A DNA stretch of 7,282 bases from HyVt-560 sp964577195 (GCA_964577195.1 CAZNYF010000146.1:1-7282), one strand, 5' to 3'; shown: positions 1 through 6,238, numbered from the stretch's first letter. A program made the numbers and translations. Notes: generated by a model not told the origin, from the sequence alone.

Positions 1-119
1 ATCAATACAAGCACCACTGCGAAAATCGCTAATACACCCAGTCGGCAATAGCTCCCGCATTGCTCTACTACACCACATCCCTGTGGCTATATTCGCCCCA
101 TTTCCGCATAAAAACGCAT
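1..119. other. Left-edge sequence without a supported gene
   Basis: No gene can be supported here. On the reverse strand one frame stays open from the ATG in the repeat at 162 to the window edge (54 codons), but its composition does not look like a protein I know. A second reverse frame, open for about 25 codons after a TAG, gives a hydrophobic run (LGVLAIFAVVLVL) near positions 1-40. That could be the first membrane segment of a gene continuing outside the window, but no ATG or convincing ribosome binding site is visible. With repeat copy 1 (120-164) and 165-215, this makes a 215-nt gene-free margin after the reverse-strand thioredoxin gene. Confidence 0.3.
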
Positions 120-164
120 CGCCATCCTGGCTCCTTGCGAAATACCGTCCATCCATGGACATAA
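120..164 (+). repeat. 45-bp dispersed direct repeat, copy 1
   Basis: These 45 bases are identical to 6451-6495 in the same orientation. The match extends left to 115 with one mismatch (CGCA-T/C-CGCC). The right part holds a small inverted repeat, GTCCAT-CC-ATGGAC (148-161). Read on the reverse strand, both copies begin ATG TCC ATG GAT and give MSMDGRYFARSQDG. Exact identity over 6.3 kb, with unrelated sequence on the right-hand side, shows a copied or inserted unit. Whether it is one end of a larger element or a stand-alone intergenic repeat cannot be told from two copies. Confidence 0.9.
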
Positions 165-215
165 ATGCACTAATCCCGATTTCCCTCAGCAACACTTCTA
201 TTTTTGGAGATGCCC

Positions 216-683
216 TTACTTAAAGCTTTTTAAATATTTCTCCAAATCTTTACCCGTCAATGGGCCAACATGCACTTTCATTTCTGTTTGATCAGGGGAA
301 ATCAAGTAAGTCGTGGGTAAACCAATTATCCGTCCCAGAGATGTCGCTGGAGCTGGTTTCATAGCGAGCATTGGATAATCAATCATTTGTTCATCCAGAA
401 ATTTGACCAAATCTGCTTTTTTGATATCTTCAAAACCAACTCCTAATACAACGGCATCCTTGTCTTTATGAGCCTCATGAAAAATACTCAGCTCGGGTAA
501 CTCTTCCAAACATGGAGGACACCAGGTTGCCCAGAAATTAACCACCAGCATTTTGCCTTTGTAGTCTGACAGATGATGGGTTTGTCCTTCGAGGTCTTGT
601 GCGGAAAATTTTGGTACCGCAGCAGTGGCAATGGTCGCGACAAACAAACCGAGTAATCCGGCGGTGACTAACAAACTTCTCAT
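216..683 (-). CDS. Periplasmic TlpA/ResA-type thioredoxin-like protein
   Basis: A 155-residue exported thiol-disulfide oxidoreductase. Residues 1-22 form a signal peptide (MRSL, a hydrophobic core, then ATAA) with likely cleavage near residue 21-22. The mature part is one thioredoxin fold: LVVNFWATWCPPC at about 46-58 carries the redox pair Cys55 and Cys58, and GLPTTYLI at 121-128 carries the cis-proline (Pro123). The WCPPC motif and the length fit the TlpA/ResA/AhpC-TSA family. These proteins usually reduce periplasmic disulfides, for example in cytochrome c maturation, copper handling or other protein thiols; the partner here is unknown. The ATG start at 683 follows a purine-rich AAGAGAA. 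The gene lies 61 nt downstream of the lipoprotein gene on the same strand, so the two may be co-transcribed. Family assignment is secure; the pathway is inference. Confidence 0.93.
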   Translation of the reverse strand: MRSLLVTAGLLGLFVATIATAAVPKFSAQDLEGQTHHLSDYKGKMLVVNFWATWCPPCLEELPELSIFHEAHKDKDAVVLGVGFEDIKKADLVKFLDEQMIDYPMLAMKPAPATSLGRIIGLPTTYLISPDQTEMKVHVGPLTGKDLEKYLKSFK

Positions 684-744
684 AATCTATTCTCTTAGGT
701 TTTTAAAGGCATCCAGCGGATACCCGATTAATTAGTGTGCTGAA

Positions 745-1047
745 TTACTGCGCTAATTCGATGGCTTTTCGCCGTGCTTGCATGGCTGCTTTTTTCGCGT
801 TTCGAGCCACTTTTTTGGCAAGATCATAGCGCCCTTCAGCGATAAATCGATCAGCATCTTTGAGTAAAATTCTTGCTTCCTGATACTCGACGGCCGCAAG
901 ACTGGATGCATTTGCTGATTCGGCGGCATCAATTGCCTGGCGAGCATCACTCAATTCCTGGACAGGAAAAGAGGTGCAAGAAAGTAGCAGCATAACGCCT
1001 GCAAATAGACCAGCTTTTAGTCCAACTTCAATGAATCTAGTATTCAC
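745..1047 (-). CDS. Small DUF4398-like outer-membrane lipoprotein
   Basis: A 100-residue lipoprotein. The start is GTG (RC of 1045-1047), preceded by GAGG about 6 nt upstream, which supports this start. Residues 5-23 are a hydrophobic signal sequence ending in the lipobox LLSC, so Cys24 should be lipidated. Thr at +2 rather than Asp predicts sorting to the outer membrane. The rest is almost wholly alpha-helical and alanine-rich, with two helices (about 32-62 and 66-98) and the pattern YQEARILLKDAD...GRYDLAKKVA. This is typical of DUF4398 proteins, which resemble TPR or coiled-coil segments. Such proteins often sit beside OmpA-like proteins and may help envelope integrity, but no OmpA gene is next to it here. 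The function is unknown. The next gene on the strand encodes the TlpA-like thioredoxin. Confidence 0.85.
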   Translation of the reverse strand: MNTRFIEVGLKAGLFAGVMLLLSCTSFPVQELSDARQAIDAAESANASSLAAVEYQEARILLKDADRFIAEGRYDLAKKVARNAKKAAMQARRKAIELAQ

Positions 1048-1128
1048 ATTGCCTCACAATTGAAACAGTAGTATCACAAGCTAGCATCACTTAAGATACG
1101 CAGCAAGTCCGCTAACCCGATCAATCCA

Positions 1129-1488
1129 ATGTCAGAATCAAACCCCATCAAAATCTATCACAATCCGCGTTGCTCAAAGTCACGCCAAACGCTTGAATTA
1201 TTAGAGAAAAAAGGCGTGCTTCCAGAAGTTGTCGAGTATCTCGATACGCCTCCGAGCAAGGCAGAGTTAACGGCGATTCTGGATCTACTCGGGGTTGAGC
1301 CGCGCGATTTGATGCGTAAATTTGAGGCCGAATATAAGGCTGCCGGAATGGACAATGAGTCCTTAAGCCGTGATGAGCTGATTACACTAATGGTAGAGAA
1401 TCCCAAGGTGATTGAACGCCCCATTGTGATTGCCAATGGCAAAGCTGCGGTAGGTCGCCCGCCAGAACTGGTTTTAGATATTATCTAG
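1129..1488 (+). CDS. arsC: ArsC-family (glutaredoxin-type) arsenate reductase, YfgD-like
   Basis: A 119-residue cytoplasmic protein of the thioredoxin-fold ArsC family. The N-terminus reads IYHNPRCSKSRQTLELL, with the catalytic Cys15 in the HNPRCSKSR loop. The C-terminal ERPIVIANGKAAVGRPPE (about 96-113) contains the arginines that match the oxyanion-binding arginines of plasmid ArsC. The family reduces arsenate to arsenite using glutathione and glutaredoxin. At 119 residues it matches the short chromosomal YfgD type rather than the roughly 140-residue plasmid ArsC, and no arsB, acr3 or arsR is nearby. A real arsenic role is therefore unproven; YfgD-type proteins may act on other substrates. 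It is divergent to the lipoprotein gene (81-nt gap) and convergent with the hydrolase. No clear Shine-Dalgarno precedes the ATG, but the start fits the family. Confidence 0.92.
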   Translation: MSESNPIKIYHNPRCSKSRQTLELLEKKGVLPEVVEYLDTPPSKAELTAILDLLGVEPRDLMRKFEAEYKAAGMDNESLSRDELITLMVENPKVIERPIVIANGKAAVGRPPELVLDII

Positions 1489-1555
1489 TAATTAATGTCC
1501 AAACCCTGTTTCGCTTCGCCCTGTACAGAGTGACACTATAGAAGTATCTCTGATT

Positions 1556-1595
1556 ACTAGTACTCCAACAACGTTGCTTTGATGTGAGTACTAGT
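1556..1595. repeat. Perfect 10-bp inverted repeat between convergent genes
   Basis: ACTAGTACTC at 1556-1565 is exactly complementary to GAGTACTAGT at 1586-1595, with a 20-nt loop that itself holds the palindrome CAACGTTG (1569-1576). It lies 68 nt after the arsC stop and overlaps the last five bases, including the TAG stop (1591-1593), of the hydrolase gene on the other strand. The position suits a bidirectional transcription end. However, the stem is AT-rich and neither side has a clear T-tract, so a protein-binding palindrome is an alternative. CTGTACAG at 1521-1528 is another small palindrome in the same gap. Confidence 0.6.
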
Positions 1596-2364
1596 CCAGC
1601 GTAAAAATATCGCCGCGGTTAAGGCTGCGAAGATGATACTCGGGAAGTTGGCTGGTGAGTTCCCCCATAATCTCTGTTTGCAAATCTGGTGTCATGTGGG
1701 TAATCGAAATCTCGGGATGAAGCTGCAACTTCGAAAGATCCTTTACCAGCAAACTTGAAGAATAGTGCCCCGCCCTCTTCGCCAGAATTTTTTCGCGATC
1801 CGGAAAAGCGCATTCTGCAAATAGATAGTTGAGTTGCGAATGCCTATTAAGCGCCTGCCAAAATGTATTGTTTTCGCTACAATCACCGGTGTAAGCAAAG
1901 GCGTTGCCGTTGGAAGACTCCACCCGATATCCCAGCGCGGGAATGGTATGCGCTGCGGCAAGGGCTTCAATTTTACGCCCATCAACATTGACTACATCCC
2001 CGGGTTTGATCAATTTGTAACGAAGCACCGGGTTATCCGAATCAGGAAGTACTCCAAAATCAGGCCACACCTTCCAGTTGAAAATATGTGTCTTGAGCAC
2101 CTCCAGTGTCTCTTCCTGGAGGTAAATTGTCAGCGGGGTTTCCAGTAGCGCTTCAAACGCAGTATCCGCTAAGAACGGCAAAAAAGTGATATGATCCAAG
2201 TGCGAATGTGTGAGGAATAAATACTTGATTTTATTCATCCTCTCTAGAGTCAAATCACCAACGCCGGTACCGCAGTCGATGAGAATATCTTCATCAACCA
2301 GCATAGACGTTGTTCGAAAACCACGTCCTATTCCTCCACTACAACCTAATATTTCAACTTGCAT
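1591..2364 (-). CDS. MBL-fold hydrolase, class-II 3',5'-cyclic-nucleotide phosphodiesterase-like
   Basis: A 257-residue metallo-beta-lactamase-fold protein. LFLTHSHLDH at 49-58 gives the HxHxDH metal motif (His53, His55, Asp57, His58). Further likely ligands are His139 in AAAHTIPALGY, Asp161 in AYTGDCSEN and His223 in ISITHMTPD. The opening MQVEILGCSGGIGRGFRTTS, then ILIDCGTGVGDL, and later FNWKVWPDF match the proteins annotated as class-II cAMP phosphodiesterases. The likely reaction is hydrolysis of 3',5'-cAMP or a related cyclic nucleotide with two metal ions; the true substrate is inference. There is no signal peptide, so it should be cytoplasmic. I chose the ATG at 2364; a TTG codon directly before it (2367) is also open. 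No strong Shine-Dalgarno is seen. It is divergent from the ypjD cluster. The stop codon lies in an inverted repeat. Confidence 0.88.
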   Translation of the reverse strand: MQVEILGCSGGIGRGFRTTSMLVDEDILIDCGTGVGDLTLERMNKIKYLFLTHSHLDHITFLPFLADTAFEALLETPLTIYLQEETLEVLKTHIFNWKVWPDFGVLPDSDNPVLRYKLIKPGDVVNVDGRKIEALAAAHTIPALGYRVESSNGNAFAYTGDCSENNTFWQALNRHSQLNYLFAECAFPDREKILAKRAGHYSSSLLVKDLSKLQLHPEISITHMTPDLQTEIMGELTSQLPEYHLRSLNRGDIFTLD

Positions 2365-2460
2365 CAATTTGAGGGGCGTTTTTCTCGCGCTTTGTTATTC
2401 ACATGACAGGTCAGGTGTTATACCATTTTTTTCTATTTCTGATAACTTGTAAGGATAAGC
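2365..2460. promoter_or_regulatory. Divergent intergenic region with likely promoters
   Basis: This gap separates the reverse-strand hydrolase from the plus-strand ypjD cluster, so promoters for both should lie here. For the plus strand a weak candidate is TTGTTA (2392-2397) with TGTTAT (2416-2421) at 18-nt spacing, followed by a T-rich stretch and the AAGGA ribosome site at 2451-2455. The match to sigma-70 consensus is poor, so the exact elements are uncertain. I see no clear operator palindrome. Confidence 0.3.
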
Positions 2461-2499
2461 ATGTCTCATTTTCTCATACTGGATCGTATTAAAACGTGA
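2461..2499 (+). CDS. 12-codon leader ORF overlapping the ypjD start
   Basis: A tiny ORF, MSHFLILDRIKT. It starts with ATG and has AAGGA (2451-2455) 5 nt upstream, the best Shine-Dalgarno of the cluster. Its TGA stop (2497-2499) overlaps the GTG start of ypjD (2496-2498) as GTGA. The GTG itself has only a weak GGA about 12 nt upstream. The simplest reading is that ribosomes load on the leader and re-initiate on ypjD, which is translational coupling. The peptide has no run of one amino acid that would suggest attenuation. It could be chance, since 12 codons is short; conservation of the ATG, the Shine-Dalgarno and the overlap in relatives would decide. Confidence 0.42.
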   Translation: MSHFLILDRIKT

Positions 2500-3308
2500 C
2501 ACTATCACCGTTAGTCGGCGCCTTAGCCATTCCCTGCTACCTGCTTGCCACGGGATTGATATTCCGCTCGATCCGACAACAGTCCGATTTTAGAAAACGC
2601 ACCATATTACCTAAAGCTGTTTGGCTGCTGGCTCTACTGCTTCACGGCACTGCTTTAGGATTGGTGCTATTCACCGCCACGGGATTGAATTTAAGTTTTC
2701 CCAATGCGCTATCGCTGGTTAGCTGGTTCATTGCCTTGCTGCTGTTCTTTTCTGTCTGGCGCCACCCGCTCGATAGTCTGGCATTAATGGTATTGCCGGT
2801 TGTTTCACTGGCAATATTCACCGGATTGATGACAACAACACCGGCGAATCTGGTTATTTCAGGCAATCAGGGGTTGCAGTGGCATGTGCTGAGTTCATTG
2901 CTTGGCTTTTCGATACTCGCGCTCGGCGCAACTCAGGCAGTGCTGCTCTCCTATCAGGATAAAAAACTCCGTAGCCACAAACTCAGTGGCTGGGTACGAC
3001 ATTTACCGCCGTTGCAACACATGGAAGATTTTCTATTTCAACTGCTGGCAATGGGTTTTTTACTTCTCAGTATTTCATTGGCAACCGGCTGGTTGTTTAT
3101 TGAAGATATCTTCGCTCAGCATCTGGTTCACAAAACGGCATTGTCCATCACCGCCTGGATTGTTTTTGCAGTGCTGCTGTTGGGGCGTTTTATCAGCGGC
3201 TGGCGGGGGCAACAAGCGATCCGTTGGACCCTATGGGGGTTTGCGTTTTTGGTGCTCGCCTATTTTGGCAGTAAGCTGGTGCTCGAAATTATTCTTCAAA
3301 GAACCTAA
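2496..3308 (+). CDS. ypjD: YpjD-type CcsA-family inner-membrane protein
   Basis: A 270-residue polytopic membrane protein with about eight hydrophobic segments (roughly 4-22, 41-60, 71-88, 93-112, 129-151, 180-203, 214-232, 245-265). It belongs to the cytochrome c assembly (CcsA/CcmC-like) family. Conserved-looking histidines are His50 (ALLLHG), His130 (QWHVLSSLLGFS) and His212 (VHKTALSITAW); the C-terminal AIRWTLWGFAFLVLAYFGSKLVLEIIL is characteristic of YpjD. The family is linked to haem handling by homology, but YpjD itself has no settled function, and the classic WWD haem motif is not obvious here. The length matches E. coli YpjD (about 263). The start is GTG, overlapping the leader ORF stop. 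The next gene starts 14 nt after the TAA, and ypjD beside a CorC-like gene is a recurrent gammaproteobacterial pairing. Confidence 0.88.
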   Translation: MTLSPLVGALAIPCYLLATGLIFRSIRQQSDFRKRTILPKAVWLLALLLHGTALGLVLFTATGLNLSFPNALSLVSWFIALLLFFSVWRHPLDSLALMVLPVVSLAIFTGLMTTTPANLVISGNQGLQWHVLSSLLGFSILALGATQAVLLSYQDKKLRSHKLSGWVRHLPPLQHMEDFLFQLLAMGFLLLSISLATGWLFIEDIFAQHLVHKTALSITAWIVFAVLLLGRFISGWRGQQAIRWTLWGFAFLVLAYFGSKLVLEIILQRT

Positions 3309-3322
3309 CGCTGGAATAGACC

Positions 3323-4615
3323 TTGTCCGATATCTCTCTCACCACGTTAGTCATTACGTTTTTCGTTCTGCTGCTGATGTCCGCTTTCTTCTCCGGTTCT
3401 GAAACGGCACTGATGTCGCTGAACCGATACCGGCTACGACATTTAAAAGAACAAGGTCATCGCGGTGCCGTACTTGCCAGCAACTTACTCGATCAACCAG
3501 ACCGGCTGATTGGCCTGATTCTGATTGGCAACAACTTCGTCAACATCCTCATCACCCAGCTCGCTACTTATATTGGTTATCGCTTTTTCGGTAATAGCGG
3601 AGTTGCCATTGCTACCGGTGTGCTGACGCTGATGTTGCTGATTTTTGCTGAGGTCGCGCCCAAAACAATGGGAGCGATGCGTCCCGAGCGGTTTGCCTTC
3701 CCGGCATCGTATGTCTACACGCCGATGATGAAGCTCGCCTATCCGCTGGTGTGGCTGATTAATTTATTTGCCAACTCATTATTGCGGCTACTTGGGGTGC
3801 CAGCTGACACACAGCAGAACAATTCCCTCAATACGGAAGAGCTACGATCGGTGGTAAACGAAGCCAGCGGCAGGATTCACGCCAGTCATCAAAATATGCT
3901 GCTAAGGATTCTGGATTTTGAATCTGTCACGGTGGAAGATATTATGGATCCCCGCGGCGAGATTGTGGGTATTGATCTGGATGAACCCTGGGAGGAAATC
4001 GAGGATCAGCTGAGGCAGATAAAATACAACCGGATGCCGGTTTTTAGAACCAATATCAATAACATACTCGGCTATATTCATATTCGCAGCATATTGACAT
4101 TGCTCGCTAATGACATCCTAACGCGTGGAGCGATCGAGGAAAATCTACGCCCTGCCTACTTTATCCCGAAGACTACAACACTGACCCAGCAGTTGGTGAA
4201 TTTTAGAACCGAACGACGGCGTCATGCACTGGTCGTCGATGAATATGGCAACATTTTAGGGTTGCTGACACTGGAAGATATTCTTGGTGAAATCGTTGGC
4301 GGGTTTACCTTGGATGGAGGTATTTCCTCCGAAATCCAGCAGCAACCTGATGGCAGTTGGGTGATTGATGGCAGTATTACCCTGCGCGAACTAAACCGCG
4401 CGCTAAATACCGAGTTACCCGTTGATGGGCCGCGTACCTTAAACGGGCTGCTACTCGAATATCTGGAAATTATCCCTGATGCGCGCATGAGCGTAAAAAT
4501 CTCCGGCTATCCGCTGGAGATTATAAAAACAACACCCAATTCTATCAAAACCGTCAAGCTGTACCAACGCATGCAAGATGACAGCGAGGAAAGCGATTCA
4601 AATGGCCAAAGCTAA
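3323..4615 (+). CDS. CNNM/CBS/CorC_HlyC family membrane protein (YfjD-like)
   Basis: A 430-residue membrane protein with the standard CorC/HlyC layout. A CNNM (DUF21) transmembrane domain covers about 1-185 and includes SAFFSGSETALMSLNRYRLRHL and the AEVAPKTMGAMRPE loop. A CBS-domain pair follows at about 202-325 (VEDIMDPRGEIVGID, then HALVVDEYGNILGLLTLEDILGEIVG), then the C-terminal CorC_HlyC transporter-associated domain at about 340-415. Relatives are implicated in magnesium or cobalt efflux and sense ATP-Mg through the CBS pair; some were once called haemolysins. Ion specificity here is inferred only. The start is TTG, with GGA about 9 nt upstream, and fits the family N-terminus. It lies 14 nt after ypjD, and its last 14 nt overlap radA, so the three genes are probably one operon. 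Confidence 0.92.
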   Translation: MSDISLTTLVITFFVLLLMSAFFSGSETALMSLNRYRLRHLKEQGHRGAVLASNLLDQPDRLIGLILIGNNFVNILITQLATYIGYRFFGNSGVAIATGVLTLMLLIFAEVAPKTMGAMRPERFAFPASYVYTPMMKLAYPLVWLINLFANSLLRLLGVPADTQQNNSLNTEELRSVVNEASGRIHASHQNMLLRILDFESVTVEDIMDPRGEIVGIDLDEPWEEIEDQLRQIKYNRMPVFRTNINNILGYIHIRSILTLLANDILTRGAIEENLRPAYFIPKTTTLTQQLVNFRTERRRHALVVDEYGNILGLLTLEDILGEIVGGFTLDGGISSEIQQQPDGSWVIDGSITLRELNRALNTELPVDGPRTLNGLLLEYLEIIPDARMSVKISGYPLEIIKTTPNSIKTVKLYQRMQDDSEESDSNGQS

Positions 4616-5945
4616 AATCAGTTACCGCTGTTCCAAATGTAGCAACCTGCATGTGAAATGGAACGGTCAATGTGGCCAGTGCGGTGAATGGAATACGCTC
4701 GTCGAAGAAGTCAGTGAATCTGCCAAAACCAGTCGGTTTTCAGGCTACGCCGGAGCATCTGGCGTGCAAAGTCTGGCACAGGTTGATATGCGGGATGCGC
4801 CACGATTATCAACACAGCTAAGTGAATTGGATCGAGTGATGGGCGGTGGCATCGTGCCTGGCTCCGTCACGCTGATAGGGGGTGATCCGGGGATAGGTAA
4901 ATCCACCTTGCTGACACAAACCCTGGCTAAGCTGGATGTACCCGTTTTATATGTCTCGGGTGAAGAGTCTGCCCAGCAAATTGTCATGCGGGCACAGCGG
5001 CTTGGATTACCCGTCGATGATGTGCGACTACTAACAGAAACCTCGGTCGAGCGCATTCTTGAAGTCGCGCTGCAGGAACGCCCGCAGGTAATGGTGATCG
5101 ACTCGATACAAACCATTTACACCGAGCAGATTCAATCGGCGCCTGGCTCGATCACACAAGTAAGAGAAAGTGCGGCACAACTGGTCAGGATGGCGAAAAA
5201 GCAACAAATATCCCTGTTCATCGTCGGACATGTCACTAAAGATGGTCAGCTCGCCGGGCCCAGAGTGCTCGAACACATGGTCGATACAGTATTGTATTTT
5301 GAAGGTGATCCCAGCGGACGTTACCGAGTACTGCGAGCCATCAAAAATCGTTTTGGCGCTGTCAATGAACTGGGTATCTTCGCGATGACCGAAACCGGTC
5401 TCAAGCCCGTCAGCAACCCATCAGCAATTTTTCTCTCACGCCACGAAGAACCGGTATCCGGCAGCGTCATTATGGTGACTCGCGAAGGAAGTCGCCCTCT
5501 GCTAGTAGAATTGCAAGCCCTGGTTGCAGATGCGCACGGGCAACCTCGCCGTGTCGCACTTGGGCTGGAACAAAACCGCCTGGCAATGCTACTCGCCGTA
5601 CTGCAACGTCACGGTGGCGCAATGCTGCACGACCAGGATGTCTTCATCAACATCGTAGGTGGCGTCAGAATCACAGAGACAGCCGCAGATTTAGCGCTGG
5701 TGCTAGCTGCCGTATCCAGCTTCCGAGATCGCCCTTTCCCTGCCGATCTCGTCACCTTCGGCGAAATTGGCCTCGCCGGTGAAATCCGTCCCGTATCACA
5801 TGGCGAAGAACGCTTGAGAGAAGCGGCTAAACATGGCTTCAAACGTGCCTTAATCCCCACCGCCAACGCACCTAGAAAACCCGTCAAAGGCATTCAGGTG
5901 AAAGCGGTTTCAAGAATCATCGAAGTGATGGACTGGGATTTTTAG
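4602..5945 (+). CDS. radA: DNA repair protein RadA (Sms), branch-migration ATPase
   Basis: A 447-residue RadA, close to the family's usual 450-460. It has a four-cysteine zinc finger (Cys10, Cys13, Cys24, Cys27). The RecA-like core has Walker A GGDPGIGKST (93-102, Lys100), Walker B QVMVIDS (162-168) and the RadA-specific KNRFG motif (248-252). A C-terminal Lon-protease-like domain covers about 270-447. RadA works in the cytoplasm in homologous recombination, driving branch migration and processing recombination intermediates with RecA. I chose ATG 4602, which gives MAKAKISYRCSKC as in the family and has GAGGAAAG 8 nt upstream. An in-frame ATG at 4578 would add eight atypical residues. The gene begins inside the 3' end of the CorC-like gene. 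No Rho-independent terminator follows the TAG. Confidence 0.97.
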   Translation: MAKAKISYRCSKCSNLHVKWNGQCGQCGEWNTLVEEVSESAKTSRFSGYAGASGVQSLAQVDMRDAPRLSTQLSELDRVMGGGIVPGSVTLIGGDPGIGKSTLLTQTLAKLDVPVLYVSGEESAQQIVMRAQRLGLPVDDVRLLTETSVERILEVALQERPQVMVIDSIQTIYTEQIQSAPGSITQVRESAAQLVRMAKKQQISLFIVGHVTKDGQLAGPRVLEHMVDTVLYFEGDPSGRYRVLRAIKNRFGAVNELGIFAMTETGLKPVSNPSAIFLSRHEEPVSGSVIMVTREGSRPLLVELQALVADAHGQPRRVALGLEQNRLAMLLAVLQRHGGAMLHDQDVFINIVGGVRITETAADLALVLAAVSSFRDRPFPADLVTFGEIGLAGEIRPVSHGEERLREAAKHGFKRALIPTANAPRKPVKGIQVKAVSRIIEVMDWDF

Positions 5946-6023
5946 CCTCAGATTAGGTGGGTCATTAGGAATGGCCATTCTGTAAAACTGATCCTCTCGG
6001 CTATCTTTAAAAGTCTATTTGGC
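5946..6023. other. Short gap after radA with a 12-bp palindrome
   Basis: This gap contains no gene. GAATGGCCATTC at 5969-5980 is a perfect 12-bp palindrome with no loop, so it is not a terminator hairpin; it may be a binding site or chance. No stem plus T-tract is visible, so the end of the ypjD-corC-radA transcript is not defined here. Confidence 0.4.
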
Positions 6024-6167
6024 ATGGGTACAAATTGTATGCAGAATAAAGGTGATCACGCTATTTGGGATTGCAAATACCATATAAGTAATCTGGTCTG
6101 CCGTTTTAATACATTTGTGACTCTTATCAAGATTAAGCAACCTACCTCTTACTTCGTCTTGAAGTAA
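6024..6167 (+). pseudogene. Remnant resembling the N-terminus of an IS200/IS605 TnpA
   Basis: A 47-codon frame opens MGTNCMQNKGDHAIWDCKYHI and then loses all likeness to anything. The part HAIWDCKYHI matches the opening of IS200/IS605-type Y1 transposases, which usually read like HSVWDCKYHLVWxPKYR. The catalytic HUH and Tyr motifs, over a hundred residues further on, are absent, so this would be a 5' scrap of about 60 nt followed by unrelated sequence. The frame ends at TAA 6165-6167 inside a hairpin. A 54-codon reverse frame covers the same bases and cannot be ruled out, but has no family likeness. The assignment rests on about ten residues and is tentative. Confidence 0.35.
6149..6167. repeat. 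7-bp hairpin
   Basis: TTACTTC (6149-6155) pairs perfectly with GAAGTAA (6161-6167) across a 5-nt GTCTT loop. There is no T-tract, so it is not a clear terminator. It lies between the IS200-like remnant and the REP pair. Subterminal hairpins are a feature of IS200/IS605 elements, so it could be an end of that remnant, but this is speculation. Confidence 0.45.
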
Positions 6168-6182
6168 AGTATTCTTGCGCAT

Positions 6183-6205
6183 GTAGGAGAGGCTTCCCGC
6201 CGCGA
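6183..6205 (+). repeat. REP-like element, GTAG type
   Basis: GTAGGAGAGGCTTCCCGCCGCGA has the plan of the Pseudomonas-type REP: a GTAG foot, GGAG(A/C)GG, a small stem and a CGCGA end. It differs from the common GTAGGAGCGGGCTTGCCCGCGA type mainly in the loop and in broken stem pairs, so the hairpin is weak (GGC-TTCCC-GCC). It faces the second element at 6216-6238 with a 10-nt spacer. REP elements are non-autonomous and are thought to be moved by RAYT transposases; no RAYT gene is in the window. Confidence 0.7.
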
Positions 6206-6215
6206 AAAGCCAAAA

Positions 6216-6238
6216 TCGAGGCGAGGCACCGCTCCTCC
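6216..6238 (-). repeat. REP-like element, GGAG type, inverted to the first
   Basis: Read on the reverse strand this is GGAGGAGCGGTGCCTCGCCTCGA, 23 nt like its partner. By eye, 16 of 23 positions are identical to 6183-6205, with the differences concentrated in the loop. The foot is GGAG instead of GTAG; both tetranucleotides are known REP feet. Two REPs in opposite orientation make a BIME-like doublet that can also fold into one long imperfect hairpin. Confidence 0.68.

Noticed and set aside
120..164. CRISPR repeat
   Set aside because: Only two copies exist, 6.3 kb apart, with no spacer-repeat array and no cas genes.
1129..1488. Arsenic resistance island
   Set aside because: There is only a YfgD-type ArsC; no arsR, arsB/acr3 or arsA is nearby, so no resistance operon is supported.
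1834..2148. 104-codon plus-strand ORF inside the hydrolase gene
   Set aside because: It is antisense to a gene with clear metal-binding motifs, and its own translation shows no family likeness.
4578..4601. Upstream ATG extending RadA by eight residues
   Set aside because: The extra residues are not typical of RadA. The ATG at 4602 gives the family N-terminus and has GAGGAAAG at good spacing.
5969..5980. Terminator for radA
   Set aside because: It is a loop-less 12-bp palindrome with no T-tract, so it cannot form a standard intrinsic terminator.
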